A DNA stretch of 64,000 nucleotides from Nocardia mangyaensis. Lineage in GTDB: Bacteria; Actinomycetota; Actinomycetes; Mycobacteriales; Mycobacteriaceae. Shown here one piece after another: positions 42,384-51,395 of the stretch (positions are counted from its first letter, which is position 1; each line of letters starts with the position of its first letter). The DNA is taken from assembly GCF_001886715.1 (NCBI RefSeq), contig NZ_CP018082.1:3658001-3722000 (forward strand). The letters are read 5' to 3'. Position numbers and translations under genes: made by a program. The notes below the pieces were generated by a model that was not told the DNA's origin, ran no database searches, and saw nothing but the letters and a program-made list of their open reading frames with translations.

Positions 42384-43382
42384 TCAGGCGACGTGGCGCG
42401 CGCTGCGCTCGGGCTCGCTCCGATAGCGCGACTTGGGTCCGTCGACGCCGAGTCGCTTCCACAGCTGCTTGGCGACCGGGTTCATCAGGCCCAGGTCATC
42501 GGCCAAGCGGCGCATGTCACCGAAGTAGCCCGACAGAATCCGCTTGGAGTGCTCGGACTTCCAGAACGCCTGCTCGATCACCTCGCGCGGAATGCCGAAC
42601 TCGGGCCCGAACGAGCGCGGCGGCGCCATGATCTCGTTCGCGAGCCAACGCATGGCGATCGGGAAGGCCACCGAACACGCACCCCGGTTGAACTTGCCCA
42701 TCCGGCCGACGTGCGCGGTGAGGAAGTCACCGGCGAAGGAGATGTGGCGTGCCTCCTCGGCGATGTGGATCTCCATGGTGCGCAACACCATCGGCGGCAT
42801 GCTCTCGCCCTCGCGGATCACCGCCTTCTGGTAATGATCGATCGGCTCCTCGCCGCCGAGGATGCCGATGAACAGGATCGCGTAGGCGTAGCCGCCCGCG
42901 ACGCCGATCAGCGGCGAGAGCGCCCGGAACATCGGGCGCATTCCCGGCACATCGACGCCGATGCGGTTCACCAGCTCCTGGAACATCTGGATGTGGTTGC
43001 ACTCTTCGGTCATCTCGTGCAGGCAGTACCGGAACTCGGGTGAGCCGTTGGGCAGCTTCATGATGTACTGCATCATTCCGCGGATCAGGATGCTCTCGAA
43101 GGCCGCGCCGACCTTGATCACATTGGCGGTGCGCCACTTGCCGATCGCGATCTGCTTGTCGAGCGGCTGGTCGCGATACCACTGGGTCGCGCCGAGCGGA
43201 TCGACGTTCGGCGAGAGCACCCACCGCACATCGTTCGGGTCAAGGGCGAGCTCGGGCGAATCCCAGTCGATGTCGAGGTAGGGATCGAAATGCCGGTCGA
43301 CAGACCCCTGCGACAGGGTTGCCAACGCATCTCGGTACTCCTCGCTGATGAGTTCGCCACGGCTCGATTCGGTCAGCGTCAT
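42384..43382 (-). CDS. AurF-like diiron oxygenase (N-oxygenase family)
   Basis: 332 residues. Ferritin-like helices carry the metal ligands: FESILIRGMMQYIM, ELCHEMTEECNH-like (YCLHEMTEECNHIQMF) and MEIHIAEEARHISFAGDF, with E-x-x-H and E-E-x-x-H pairs, plus HSKRILSGYFGDMRRL. This is the p-aminobenzoate N-oxygenase AurF family (DUF/PF11583 type). Homologues in mycobacteria have uncertain substrates. ATG 43382 has GGAGG 8 nt upstream. It is not in a biosynthetic cluster here; the nearest partner is the convergent TetR gene. Confidence 0.9.
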   Translation of the reverse strand: MTLTESSRGELISEEYRDALATLSQGSVDRHFDPYLDIDWDSPELALDPNDVRWVLSPNVDPLGATQWYRDQPLDKQIAIGKWRTANVIKVGAAFESILIRGMMQYIMKLPNGSPEFRYCLHEMTEECNHIQMFQELVNRIGVDVPGMRPMFRALSPLIGVAGGYAYAILFIGILGGEEPIDHYQKAVIREGESMPPMVLRTMEIHIAEEARHISFAGDFLTAHVGRMGKFNRGACSVAFPIAMRWLANEIMAPPRSFGPEFGIPREVIEQAFWKSEHSKRILSGYFGDMRRLADDLGLMNPVAKQLWKRLGVDGPKSRYRSEPERSARHVA

Positions 43383-43518
43383 CGGTGCCTCCTCGGTTCA
43401 CATCCGGCCGCCCAGCGCCGTAAGCGCCGTCACACCGGTTGATCCGAGAATAACTGAGACTCACAGTCCCAGACAACCCCCGCGGCCCCGCGAGTCCGAA
43501 ACCGAGACCTTCCCCGAT

Positions 43519-44163
43519 TCAGTCCTTCCGGCCGGTGAAAGCGAGGGACGCGCCCAGCCCGATCATGACCAGGCCACCGGTGCCGCCGAGGGCGGCCAGG
43601 CGACCCGGTGTTCGCGCGAACCAGGTGCGGGTGGTGTCGGCGGCGAGCGCCCAGATCGAATCGCAGACCAGTCCGAACGCGGGAATGCACAGACCGAGCA
43701 GCAGCATCTGTTGCGGAACCGAACCTCGGGCGGTGTCGACGAACTGTGGGAGCAGCGCGGCGAGGAACACGATCGTCTTCGGGTTCGCGAAGCCGACCAC
43801 GAACCCGTCACGCACGGCGGCCGCGGTGGAGAAGGTCCGCGTGACCGCGCCCGGCTCGATCGCCCTGGCCAGGTCCGCACGGTGGCGGATGGCCTGGACA
43901 CCCAGGTAGACCAGGTAGATCGCGCCGGCGAGTTTGACCGCGGTGAAGACCGTCGCGGAGGTGGCCACCAGGGCGCCGAGGCCGAACGCGACCGCCACGA
44001 CCTGCGCGTACACGCCGGCGGCGTTGCCGACCACCGTCAGCAGAGCGACGCGCCGTCCGACCGTGAGCGCCCGGCTGATGGTGAACAGCACGCTCGGACC
44101 GGGGATCAGCACCAGCAGGAACGACAGTCCCGCGAAAGACAGCAGGTGGGCCCAGGAAACCAT
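43519..44163 (-). CDS. LysE/RhtB-family amino-acid exporter
   Basis: 214 residues with six TM helices. The hallmark LLSFAGLSFLLVLIPGPSVL, FTISRALTVGRR, GNAAGVYAQV, and KLAGAIYLVYLGVQAIRH, then GFVVGFANPKTIVFLAALLP is diagnostic of LysE/RhtB transporters, which export amino acids or their analogues. ATG 44163 begins at the conserved first helix; the ribosome site is weak. It lies 62 bp downstream of the LutC-like gene on the same strand and could be in its transcript, but no functional link is evident. Confidence 0.93.
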   Translation of the reverse strand: MVSWAHLLSFAGLSFLLVLIPGPSVLFTISRALTVGRRVALLTVVGNAAGVYAQVVAVAFGLGALVATSATVFTAVKLAGAIYLVYLGVQAIRHRADLARAIEPGAVTRTFSTAAAVRDGFVVGFANPKTIVFLAALLPQFVDTARGSVPQQMLLLGLCIPAFGLVCDSIWALAADTTRTWFARTPGRLAALGGTGGLVMIGLGASLAFTGRKD

Positions 44164-44225
44164 GGGGCCGGACGCTAGCGGCGAACGACCGCGCCCGCAA
44201 CGGGTTTCCTCGGCAGGCCGGACCG

Positions 44226-44819
44226 CTATTCGACGAGCAGGACCACGAGTTGGCGGGCCAGGTCGGCGTCGCCGGGGCCGCCGAGCCAGACGAGGGGGCG
44301 GCGGGGGTCGAGGCGGTCGAGGGCGTCGGGGAGGGAGCCGTAGACACGGTCGGCGCGCACGACGCACACCTGAGGGACGGATTCGGAGACGCCGGGAGCA
44401 CCGTCGACGTCGAGGGCGAGTGAGCCGGTGGAGGCGTCCCCCGCCACGGCGTCACGGACGACCGCGTCGCCCGCGTCCACCGAGGCGATGCCGCCGTGGA
44501 GGACTCGGTGCCCCGGTGCGCTGGCCCAGTGGTCGAGCCAGGCCGGGCCGGGCTCGACAGGGGCGAGGACGGATTGCACGTTCATCCCGTAGAGGACGTC
44601 GGCCACCACGGCGGGCAGGCCGGCCACGTCGACGTGACGCACCAGCGACCCGTGCTCGCGCAACCGCTCGGCGAACCGGGCCAGCACGGCGGCGTGCTCG
44701 GCCGGGTCGGCGGCGTCGCCGGTGCCCGCGGAGCGGCGCATGGGCACCCGGCGCTCGTCGTCGGGGAGGTCGAGCAGCCCGTCACGGACTCGGCGCAAGA
44801 TTTCCTCGCGAGAATTCAA
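44226..44819 (-). CDS. LutC/YkgG (LUD-domain) family protein, divergent C-terminus
   Basis: 197 residues. SREEILRRVRDGLLDLPDDE, ERLREHGSLVRHVDVAGLPA, and DASTGSLALDVDGAPGVSES, then PQVCVVRADRVYGSLPDALD are the LUD-domain core of LutC, part of the LutABC lactate oxidase complex. The canonical end (GPSxTxDIE, then GVHGP) is reduced to GGPGDADLARQLVVLLVE, lacking the GVHGP patch, and the usual AETGT is ASTGS. No lutA or lutB is nearby, so a lactate-oxidation role is doubtful. Confidence 0.8.
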   Translation of the reverse strand: MNSREEILRRVRDGLLDLPDDERRVPMRRSAGTGDAADPAEHAAVLARFAERLREHGSLVRHVDVAGLPAVVADVLYGMNVQSVLAPVEPGPAWLDHWASAPGHRVLHGGIASVDAGDAVVRDAVAGDASTGSLALDVDGAPGVSESVPQVCVVRADRVYGSLPDALDRLDPRRPLVWLGGPGDADLARQLVVLLVE

Positions 44820-44905
44820 TCGGGTACTCCCGTTCGTTGGCGAAACCTCCGGCCTCGCCGTTCACACAGTTCTCACCCCACATACCGCGGGAACCACCTA
44901 GATCG

Positions 44906-45646
44906 CTACCGTACCGATCGGTCCGTGGAAACCGGGCGCGGCACGGCGAAGCCGAGCAACCCGAGCAACTGCTCGATCTGCAGCTCGAAGATCTCGGCGC
45001 GATCGGCGAAAGTGTCGCGGCCGTACATGTCGAACACGTCGAAGTTCACCGCGCCGAACAGGGTGGTCCAGGCACCGAGGGCGGCGGCGATCAGCCAGTC
45101 CGGGGCGATCAGGTCGAACTGCTCGCGGATCGCCGCGAAGTCGGCGGCGGTGCGGGCGGAGATCGCAGGGTCGGCGCCGGGGGTGTCGAGCAGTCCGGCT
45201 CGGTAGGCGCTGTCGATGACGCCGAGCAGGGTCGCGATCACGCGCAGCCCCGGCGCGCTCGTGTCCTCGGCCGGGGCGTGGTAGCCGGGCACCGGCGTGC
45301 CATAGAGCAACCCGTACCAGGCCGGTTCGGCCAGTGCCCATTCCCGTACGGTCCGCCCGATGATCCGGAACCGGCTCGCTGGGTCGACGGGGGCGTCGGT
45401 CAGTGCCGCGTCGACGGCGTCGCCGAGGGCGTTGTAGCCGTCGACCACCAGCATCGTCAGCAGGTCGTCGCGGCTGCTCACGTACCGATATACCGCCGAG
45501 GACACCATGCCGAGGTCACGGGCCACGGCCCGCAGGGAGAGCGCGGCGGCACCCTGGGAGGCCAGGTGCTCGCGGCCGATGCGTTTGATCTCGGCGATCG
45601 TCTGCGCGCGGGCGCGGGCCCGCGGGCCGAGCTGATCGGAACTCAT
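44906..45646 (-). CDS. TetR-family transcriptional regulator (TetR_C_13-like)
   Basis: 246 residues. HTH region is IAEIKRIGREHLASQGAAAL, SLRAVARDLGMVSSAVYRYV; the ligand domain includes RVIATLLGVIDSAYRAGLLD and WTTLFGAVNFDVFDMYGRDT, the WHG-type pattern. ATG 45646 is used though GGAGG abuts it; an in-frame GTG at 45664 would overlap the end of the MerR gene. The MerR gene ends 7 bp upstream on the same strand, so the two regulators form an operon divergent from choD. Confidence 0.88.
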   Translation of the reverse strand: MSSDQLGPRARARAQTIAEIKRIGREHLASQGAAALSLRAVARDLGMVSSAVYRYVSSRDDLLTMLVVDGYNALGDAVDAALTDAPVDPASRFRIIGRTVREWALAEPAWYGLLYGTPVPGYHAPAEDTSAPGLRVIATLLGVIDSAYRAGLLDTPGADPAISARTAADFAAIREQFDLIAPDWLIAAALGAWTTLFGAVNFDVFDMYGRDTFADRAEIFELQIEQLLGLLGFAVPRPVSTDRSVR

Positions 45647-45653
45647 CCTCCGA

Positions 45654-46370
45654 TCATCGCCCACCGGCGGCGCCGTGCAGATCGCGGTGTCCGGCCGTGT
45701 CGTCGACCGGGCGGTCCTGCGTGGCGGCGCGTTCGATCTCGGCGGCGAAGGTGGCGCCGCCGACCTCCCAGGCGACAGCCCGCATCCGGTCGCGGAATCG
45801 GCCCAGGTCCACGGTGACGTCCTCACCGCCGTAGGCGGTGCCCGCCGCCTCGCGCACGGTGCGGACGACTTCGTCGGCCAGGTCGGCGAGGCGAGAGCTG
45901 ATCAGCGTGCGCAGCACACCGCTCAGCGTGACGTCGAAGCCGACGTCGTAGAGCACCAGCGCGGCCTTGAACATGGCCCGGTCCCCGACGGCCCAGCGGT
46001 CGCCGGCACGCTCGAGATACCCCGCGGCGATCAGCTCGGTGAGTACTTCGGCGCCGCGGTCGCCGAGCAGCGCGGCGAGTTCGGCGTCGTCGACCGCGGC
46101 GGCACCTTCGCCCGCGCGCGGGTCGAACAGCGTGCGCCAGTCACCGGCCTGCGATTCGGCCTCGAACACCTCGCGGATGGCCTCGAGACGCAGCCCGCGC
46201 GCCTGCATGGCGACGATGTCGCGCAGCCGGTCCAGGTGCTGGTCGGAGTACACCACCTCCTTGCCCGCGCGGCCGGGTTTCGGCAGGACGCCGAGGGAGT
46301 GGTAGTAGCGGATGGTGCGCGCCGCGACACCACTGACGTCGGCGAGTTCGGCGCGGGTGTATCGGGGCAC
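45654..46370 (-). CDS. MerR-family transcriptional regulator
   Basis: 238 residues. The N-terminal MerR HTH is YTRAELADVSGVAARTIRYY, HSLGVLPKPGR, then SDQHLDRLRDIVAMQARGLR. The C-terminal 150 residues are longer than metal-sensing MerR proteins and contain no Cys, so an organic effector is likely (DDAELAALLGDRGAEVLTEL, GFDVTLSGVLRTLISSRLAD). GTG 46370 is the start at the conserved P-R-Y-T. It is divergent from choD, whose promoter has a 6-bp-arm dyad between -35 and -10, the typical MerR control site. Confidence 0.9.
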   Translation of the reverse strand: MPRYTRAELADVSGVAARTIRYYHSLGVLPKPGRAGKEVVYSDQHLDRLRDIVAMQARGLRLEAIREVFEAESQAGDWRTLFDPRAGEGAAAVDDAELAALLGDRGAEVLTELIAAGYLERAGDRWAVGDRAMFKAALVLYDVGFDVTLSGVLRTLISSRLADLADEVVRTVREAAGTAYGGEDVTVDLGRFRDRMRAVAWEVGGATFAAEIERAATQDRPVDDTAGHRDLHGAAGGR

Positions 46371-46401
46371 GCGACCAGCATAGGGCCGCCCGGGCCGGAC
46401 T

Positions 46402-46430
46402 TTGACAGCTCTGGCTGTCGACGTTAGCGT
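46402..46430 (+). promoter_or_regulatory. choD promoter with MerR-type dyad
   Basis: TTGACA (46402-46407) and TAGCGT (46425-46430) are separated by 17 bp. The dyad GACAGC (46404-46409) / GCTGTC (46414-46419) overlaps the -35 box and spacer, as in MerR-controlled promoters. It faces choD (ATG 46470, GAGGAG 7 nt before). Regulation by the divergent MerR is inferred. Confidence 0.6.
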
Positions 46431-46469
46431 TACCCACGTCACTGTCGACACCGATCGAGGAGCTCCCGC

Positions 46470-48197
46470 ATGCCCGAGCGCACCACCGACTTCGACGTCC
46501 TGATCGTCGGTTCCGGCTTCGGCGGCAGTGTCACCGCCCTGCGCCTGGTCGAGAAGGGCTACACGGTCGGTGTCATCGAAGCCGGTCGTCGTTTCGCCGA
46601 CGACGAGCTGCCCAAAACAAGCTGGGACCTGCGCAAGTTCATCTGGGCGCCCAAGCTCGGCTGCTTCGGCATCCAGCGCATCCACCCGCTGCGCGACGTC
46701 CTGATCCTGGGCGGGGCCGGGGTCGGCGGTGGCTCGCTGAACTACGCCAACACCCTCTATGTGCCGCCGGAGCCGTTCTTCCAGGACCCGCAGTGGCGCG
46801 AGATCACCGACTGGCGCTCCGAGCTCACCCCCTACTACGAGCGGGCCAAGAAGATGCTCGGCGTGGTGCAGAACCCGCACATGACGCCCGCCGATGAGAT
46901 CTTCAAGTCCGTCGCCGAGGACATGGGCGTCGGCGACACCTTCGTACAGACCCCCGTCGGCGTGTTCTTCGGCGAGCCGGGCGAGACCGTCGACGACCCC
47001 TACTTCGGCGGTGTCGGCCCGCAGCGCACCGGCTGTGTCGAATGCGGTGACTGCATGGTCGGCTGCAAGTTCGGCGCCAAGAACACCCTCGTCAAGAATT
47101 ACCTGTATCTGGCGGAACAGGCCGGCGCGCAGGTCATTCCGATGACGACAGTATCCGCGCTGCGCCCGCTGCCCGACGGCAGCTGGGATGTCGCCACCGA
47201 GCGTACCGGCGCCTGGGTCCGCAAGGCTCCCAAGACCTATACCGCCAAGCATGTGGTGCTCGCCGCGGGCACACTCGGCACGCAGAAGCTACTGCACGCC
47301 ATGCGCGATCAGGGCGCACTGCCGAAACTGTCGGACAAGCTCGGCCTGTTGACCCGCACGAATTCCGAGTCGATCGTCGGCGCGGCAACCAAGACACTGG
47401 CACCGGGCCAGGACTTCACCAAGGGGGTCGCGATCACCTCCTCGATCCATCCCACCCCCGACACCCACGTCGAACCGGTGCGCTACGGCAAGGGGTCGAA
47501 CTCGATGGGCCTGATGCAGACGCTGATGGTCGACGGTGGCGGCAAGATTCCCCGCTGGCTGCGGTTCCTCGGGGTCGTGATCCTGCACCCGCTGTTGATG
47601 CTGCGCTTCCTGAGCGTGAAGAACTGGAGCGAGCGCACCATCATCTCGCTGGTCATGCAGCACCTGGACAATTCGATCACCACCTACACCAAGCGTGGCC
47701 TGTTCGGCCGTCGCAAGCTGACCTCCAAACAGGGCCACGGCGAACCGAATCCGACCTGGATCCCCGCGGGCAACGACGTGACCCGCCGGGTCGCGGAGAA
47801 GATCGGCGGCGTCGCGGGCGGTACCTGGGGCGAGGTGTTCAATGTCCCGCTGACGGCGCACTTCCTCGGCGGGGCGGCCATCGGCGCCGACCCCGAACAC
47901 GGCGTGATCGATGCCTACCACCGGGTGTTCGGTTACCCGACGCTCAGCGTGGTCGACGGTGCGGCGGTCTCGGCGAACCTCGGGGTGAATCCCTCGCTCA
48001 CCATCACCGCCCAGGCGGAGCGCGCGGCCGCGTACTGGCCGAACAACGGCGAGGTGGACACCCGGCCCGAGCAGAGTGCCGGGTACTCGCGAATCGCGCC
48101 GGTCGCCCCCGTTCAGCCGGTGGTTCCCGAGGGTGCACCCGCCGCCCTGGTGCTGCCGATCGTGGAGATCCGGGGCAAGGAGAAGACTGCGGGCTGA
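46470..48197 (+). CDS. choD: GMC-family cholesterol oxidase, ChoD type
   Basis: 575 residues. The FAD-binding start DFDVLIVGSGFGGSVTALRL, the GMC signature VLILGGAGVGGGSLNYANTL, the Cys cluster RTGCVECGDCMVGCKFGAKN and the C-terminal GYPTLSVVDGAAVSANLGVN, then PSLTITAQAERAA match mycobacterial ChoD (Rv3409c type), not secreted Streptomyces ChoA. No signal peptide. The family is annotated as cholesterol oxidase; whether the mycobacterial enzyme truly oxidises cholesterol is debated. The MerR/TetR regulators diverge from it; a strong hairpin follows the stop. Confidence 0.95.
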   Translation: MPERTTDFDVLIVGSGFGGSVTALRLVEKGYTVGVIEAGRRFADDELPKTSWDLRKFIWAPKLGCFGIQRIHPLRDVLILGGAGVGGGSLNYANTLYVPPEPFFQDPQWREITDWRSELTPYYERAKKMLGVVQNPHMTPADEIFKSVAEDMGVGDTFVQTPVGVFFGEPGETVDDPYFGGVGPQRTGCVECGDCMVGCKFGAKNTLVKNYLYLAEQAGAQVIPMTTVSALRPLPDGSWDVATERTGAWVRKAPKTYTAKHVVLAAGTLGTQKLLHAMRDQGALPKLSDKLGLLTRTNSESIVGAATKTLAPGQDFTKGVAITSSIHPTPDTHVEPVRYGKGSNSMGLMQTLMVDGGGKIPRWLRFLGVVILHPLLMLRFLSVKNWSERTIISLVMQHLDNSITTYTKRGLFGRRKLTSKQGHGEPNPTWIPAGNDVTRRVAEKIGGVAGGTWGEVFNVPLTAHFLGGAAIGADPEHGVIDAYHRVFGYPTLSVVDGAAVSANLGVNPSLTITAQAERAAAYWPNNGEVDTRPEQSAGYSRIAPVAPVQPVVPEGAPAALVLPIVEIRGKEKTAG

Positions 48198-48209
48198 GTC
48201 TCGAAAGAC

Positions 48210-48246
48210 GGCCCCGGACTCGCTGTTCCACCGCGAGTCCGGGGCC
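48210..48246 (+). terminator. Strong hairpin terminator after choD
   Basis: GGCCCCGGACTCGC (48210-48223) and GCGAGTCCGGGGCC (48233-48246) are perfect 14-bp arms with a 9-nt loop, 12 bp after the choD stop and 13 bp before the stop of the convergent DUF5995 gene. It should act on both strands. Confidence 0.85.
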
Positions 48247-48259
48247 GCTCCCGTGTCGG

Positions 48260-49150
48260 TCAGAGGGCGTTGATGCGGGCCAAAGCGTCGAACGCCAGGT
48301 CGGCGGCCTGCCACAGTGCTGTCACTTCGGCGCGGACCGCGGGTGCGAGCGCGGGATCCTGCAGGGCGAGACCGTTCGCGAAGATGACCGTGTTCGCGCC
48401 GAGGTCGGCGGCGATGAGCAGCTGCTCGGTGGCGACACCCTCGCCGAAGAGCTGATCCAATCCCTCACCGACGAAGTAGAACCGCCACAGTGGCCCGAGG
48501 TCGGCGTCGTAGACGGCTTTGGTGCGCTCCACGATCACCTCACCCGCCGCGGCGATCGCAGCGACGATCGTGAAGTAGTCCGGCGCGTTCTCCGGGCGGG
48601 TGCCGATCGCGGCCACCGAATAGGTCAGGTCCACGGTCAGGTGCGCGTTGTATCCGGCCATGGCGGTTCTGGCTCGTGACACCTCGCAGTCCTTGGTCAG
48701 CGCGAAGTAGTGCGCCCACTGCGGTTCGGCGATGCCGCCGGTGAATTCGGCGTGCAGGTTGTCGAGGAACCGACTCAGCAACTCCAGGCTGATCGCGTGC
48801 GCGTAGGCGCGGTTCTGGAAGGCGCCGGGGTCCCGCTGTAGCGGCATGACGGCGGCGTACTCGACGCCGTCGAGCCCGATCGCGAACAGCCCGCGCAGGT
48901 CCCGGTGCTCGACGAGGATCTCGGTGATGCGGTGATGCCGGTCGACCGCGTCCTCGAGCCTGGCCAGATCATCGGCGCCGGCGATCGCCGAGGTGTCCGA
49001 AAGACGCGCGATATCGGCGATGTCGGTCTCCGACAGTGTCGATCCGCAGGCTGTGTTCGATACCGCACCGGACGCCGGTCCGGCGCCGACCAGCGGCAGG
49101 GACATGATCAGTGTCGCGGCGACGGCAGCCGCCCCGCTCGAAACCCGCAT
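48260..49150 (-). CDS. Secreted DUF5995 family protein
   Basis: 296 residues with a signal peptide (SGAAAVAATLIMSLPLVGAG, then ASG/AVS cleavage). The body is alpha-helical: DAVDRHHRITEILVEHRDLR, GLFAIGLDGVEYAAV, MAGYNAHLTVDLTYSVAAIG, then VYDADLGPLWRFYFVGEGLD. This is the DUF5995 family, found in many actinobacteria, without known activity; conserved His/Asp positions suggest a metal-dependent hydrolase-like fold, but I cannot confirm that. Convergent with choD across the terminator. Confidence 0.82.
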   Translation of the reverse strand: MRVSSGAAAVAATLIMSLPLVGAGPASGAVSNTACGSTLSETDIADIARLSDTSAIAGADDLARLEDAVDRHHRITEILVEHRDLRGLFAIGLDGVEYAAVMPLQRDPGAFQNRAYAHAISLELLSRFLDNLHAEFTGGIAEPQWAHYFALTKDCEVSRARTAMAGYNAHLTVDLTYSVAAIGTRPENAPDYFTIVAAIAAAGEVIVERTKAVYDADLGPLWRFYFVGEGLDQLFGEGVATEQLLIAADLGANTVIFANGLALQDPALAPAVRAEVTALWQAADLAFDALARINAL

Positions 49151-49211
49151 CCGCAGATCTCACCATGTCCGAACCGATCCCGCTCATCGACGCGCCCGTG
49201 TGCCCCCCAGC

Positions 49212-51305
49212 TCAGCTGGCGTGGACCGGCTCGGCGTCTGTGGCTTCGGTTGTCGCGGGCGTCGTCGGCCACCAGACCCGGTCGCCCAGCAAGGCGAACA
49301 GCGCCGGAACGACCAGGGTCCGCACCACGAAAGTATCGAGCAGGATGCCGATACCGACAACGATGCCCAGCTGGGTGAGCGTGATCAGGGGTAGCACGCC
49401 GAGCACGCAGAACACCGCGGCGAGCACCACACCGGCGCTGGTGATGACCGCCCCGGTCGAGGCGACCGCGCGCACCATTCCCCGGGTGGTGCCATAGGTG
49501 TCGGCCTCCTCGCGCGCCCTGGTCACCAGGAAGATCGTGTAGTCCACCCCCAGCGCGACCAGGAACAGGAATCCGAACAATGGCACGTTGGTGTCCAGCG
49601 CCGGGAAGCCGAAGACCGTGCCGCTGATCCAGCTGCCCGCACCGAGGGCTGCGAGCGCGCTGAGCACGGTCACACCGACGAGCAGCACCGCCGCCGGAAC
49701 GGCCCGCAACAGGGCCAGCAGGACCAGGAGCACGACCACCAGGATCAGCGGGATCACCAGGGCCTGGTCGCGGCGGGCGGCATCGCGGATGTCGAGCGCC
49801 TCGGCATCGGAACCACCGACCAGCGCCTCCGCGCCGGGCACCGCGCCGAGCGCCGCCCTGATCGCTTCGATGATGGTGAAGGCCTGCGCCGAGCCCGGTT
49901 CCGCGTCCAGCACGACCGACCACCGGGTGGTGCCGTCGAAGGCTCCGGTCACGGTCGCACGCGAAACACCTTGCACACCATCGAGTTCCTGCTGCACGGT
50001 GGTGTCGGCCTCGGTACGCGCGATCACCACGGCCGGGTCCGAGGAACCGGACGGGAAATGCTGGGCCATGGTCGCGAGCCCGTCCACCGATTCGGCTTGG
50101 ACCCGGAACTGTTCGGTGCGCGAGAGCCCGATATCGGTGGTCGCGAGCCCGGTCGCCAGCAGCACCAGGATCACCGACGCGCTACCGGCGACCACGGCGG
50201 GGCGTCGGACCACGCGGGTGGCCACGGCGGACCACACGCCGTGGGCGGCGGTGTCGCGGCCGTCCGCCTGCGGCACGAACGGCCAGAAGACCCGTCGTCC
50301 GCACAGCGCCAGCGCGGGCGGCAGCGCCGCGAGCACGAAGATCAGCGCGACCACGAGCCCCGCGGCGGCGAACGCGCCGAGACTGCGAGTGTTGGGCAGC
50401 AGGGCGAGCAGCAGCGTCAGCAGCGCGAGAACGACGGTGACATTGCTGGCGACGATGGCCGGTGCGGCATGGCGCACCGCCGCGCGCAAGGCCACTCGAT
50501 GGTCGGGGTGCCGATGCAGTTCGTCGCGGTAGCGCGACACCAGCAGCAGGGCGTAGTTGGTTCCGGCGCCGAAGACCAGGACGCTGGTGATACCTGAGGT
50601 CGAACCGTCGAAGGCGAGCCCGGTGAGCTGGGCGAGCGCGGTGTCGACACTGATGGCCACGCGGTCGGCCAGGCCGACGATCGACAAGGGGACCAGCCAC
50701 AGGATCGGTGAGCGGTAGGTGACGATCAGCAGCACCATCACCACGAGCGCGGTGACGAGCAGCAGCAGGGTGTTCGCCCCGGAGAACGAGTCGGCGATAT
50801 CGGCGCCGAAGGCCGGACCGCCGGTGACCTGCACGCGCAGCGGCTCGGGCAGGTCGGTGGTCAAGGCGACCCGTAGCTCGGCGATCCGGTCGGTGAGCGC
50901 GAAACCGTTCAGTTCGGCGGGCACCGGGATCTGCGCGAGAGCGGCACGATTGTCGGGCGCGGGGATGAGGCGGGGTCCGTCGGTCGCCGACACACCCGCT
51001 CGGGTCAGCGCGGTGTCCAGTGCGGCGAGGTCCGCTGGGGTCAACACGCCGTTGTCGGTGCGGGTGGCGACCATGATCGCGGTGGCGGTCCCCGCGTCCG
51101 GGAATCGCGCGGCCGCCTCGGCGGCCAGCGCCGATTCCGCCGACGACGGTAGCGAATTCGGAGCCTGCCCCGCGCTGTCGTTGCCGCCCGCCAGCGCCAT
51201 CACGGCCACCGCGGCCGCGAGGACGGCCAGCAGCACGGCCCACGATCGCCGACCGGTGACCAATCCGGCGAATCGGTCCCATCCCATCCCATCGTTCACT
51301 CGCAC
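49212..51305 (-). CDS. MMPL/RND-family membrane transporter
   Basis: 697 residues in two halves, each with one TM helix, a periplasmic domain and five TM helices. Key segments are LLLVTALVVMVLLIVTYRSP, SVLVFGAGTNYALLLVSRYR, and in the second half FLFLVALGVDYTIFLVTRAR, then EEADTYGTTRGMVRAVASTG. The G-A-G-T-N-Y and G-V-D-Y-T-I motifs carry the proton-relay Asp/Tyr of MmpL. It likely exports lipids or drugs. The first start considered is GTG 51305; ATG 51287 is possible. It is divergent from the MarR regulator 90 bp away, its likely controller. Confidence 0.93.
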   Translation of the reverse strand: MRVNDGMGWDRFAGLVTGRRSWAVLLAVLAAAVAVMALAGGNDSAGQAPNSLPSSAESALAAEAAARFPDAGTATAIMVATRTDNGVLTPADLAALDTALTRAGVSATDGPRLIPAPDNRAALAQIPVPAELNGFALTDRIAELRVALTTDLPEPLRVQVTGGPAFGADIADSFSGANTLLLLVTALVVMVLLIVTYRSPILWLVPLSIVGLADRVAISVDTALAQLTGLAFDGSTSGITSVLVFGAGTNYALLLVSRYRDELHRHPDHRVALRAAVRHAAPAIVASNVTVVLALLTLLLALLPNTRSLGAFAAAGLVVALIFVLAALPPALALCGRRVFWPFVPQADGRDTAAHGVWSAVATRVVRRPAVVAGSASVILVLLATGLATTDIGLSRTEQFRVQAESVDGLATMAQHFPSGSSDPAVVIARTEADTTVQQELDGVQGVSRATVTGAFDGTTRWSVVLDAEPGSAQAFTIIEAIRAALGAVPGAEALVGGSDAEALDIRDAARRDQALVIPLILVVVLLVLLALLRAVPAAVLLVGVTVLSALAALGAGSWISGTVFGFPALDTNVPLFGFLFLVALGVDYTIFLVTRAREEADTYGTTRGMVRAVASTGAVITSAGVVLAAVFCVLGVLPLITLTQLGIVVGIGILLDTFVVRTLVVPALFALLGDRVWWPTTPATTEATDAEPVHAS

Positions 51306-51395
51306 GCCGAAACTATTTCAGAAACTTAACTACTTGGCAATGCCCGCGCCCGTCAGCCGCTAAGCTCGCAGCCGGACAGTGAGAGGAGACCGCGC

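Noticed and set aside
44226..44819. A complete lutABC operon
   Set aside because: Neighbours are a LysE exporter and TetR/MerR regulators; no Fe-S subunits are present.
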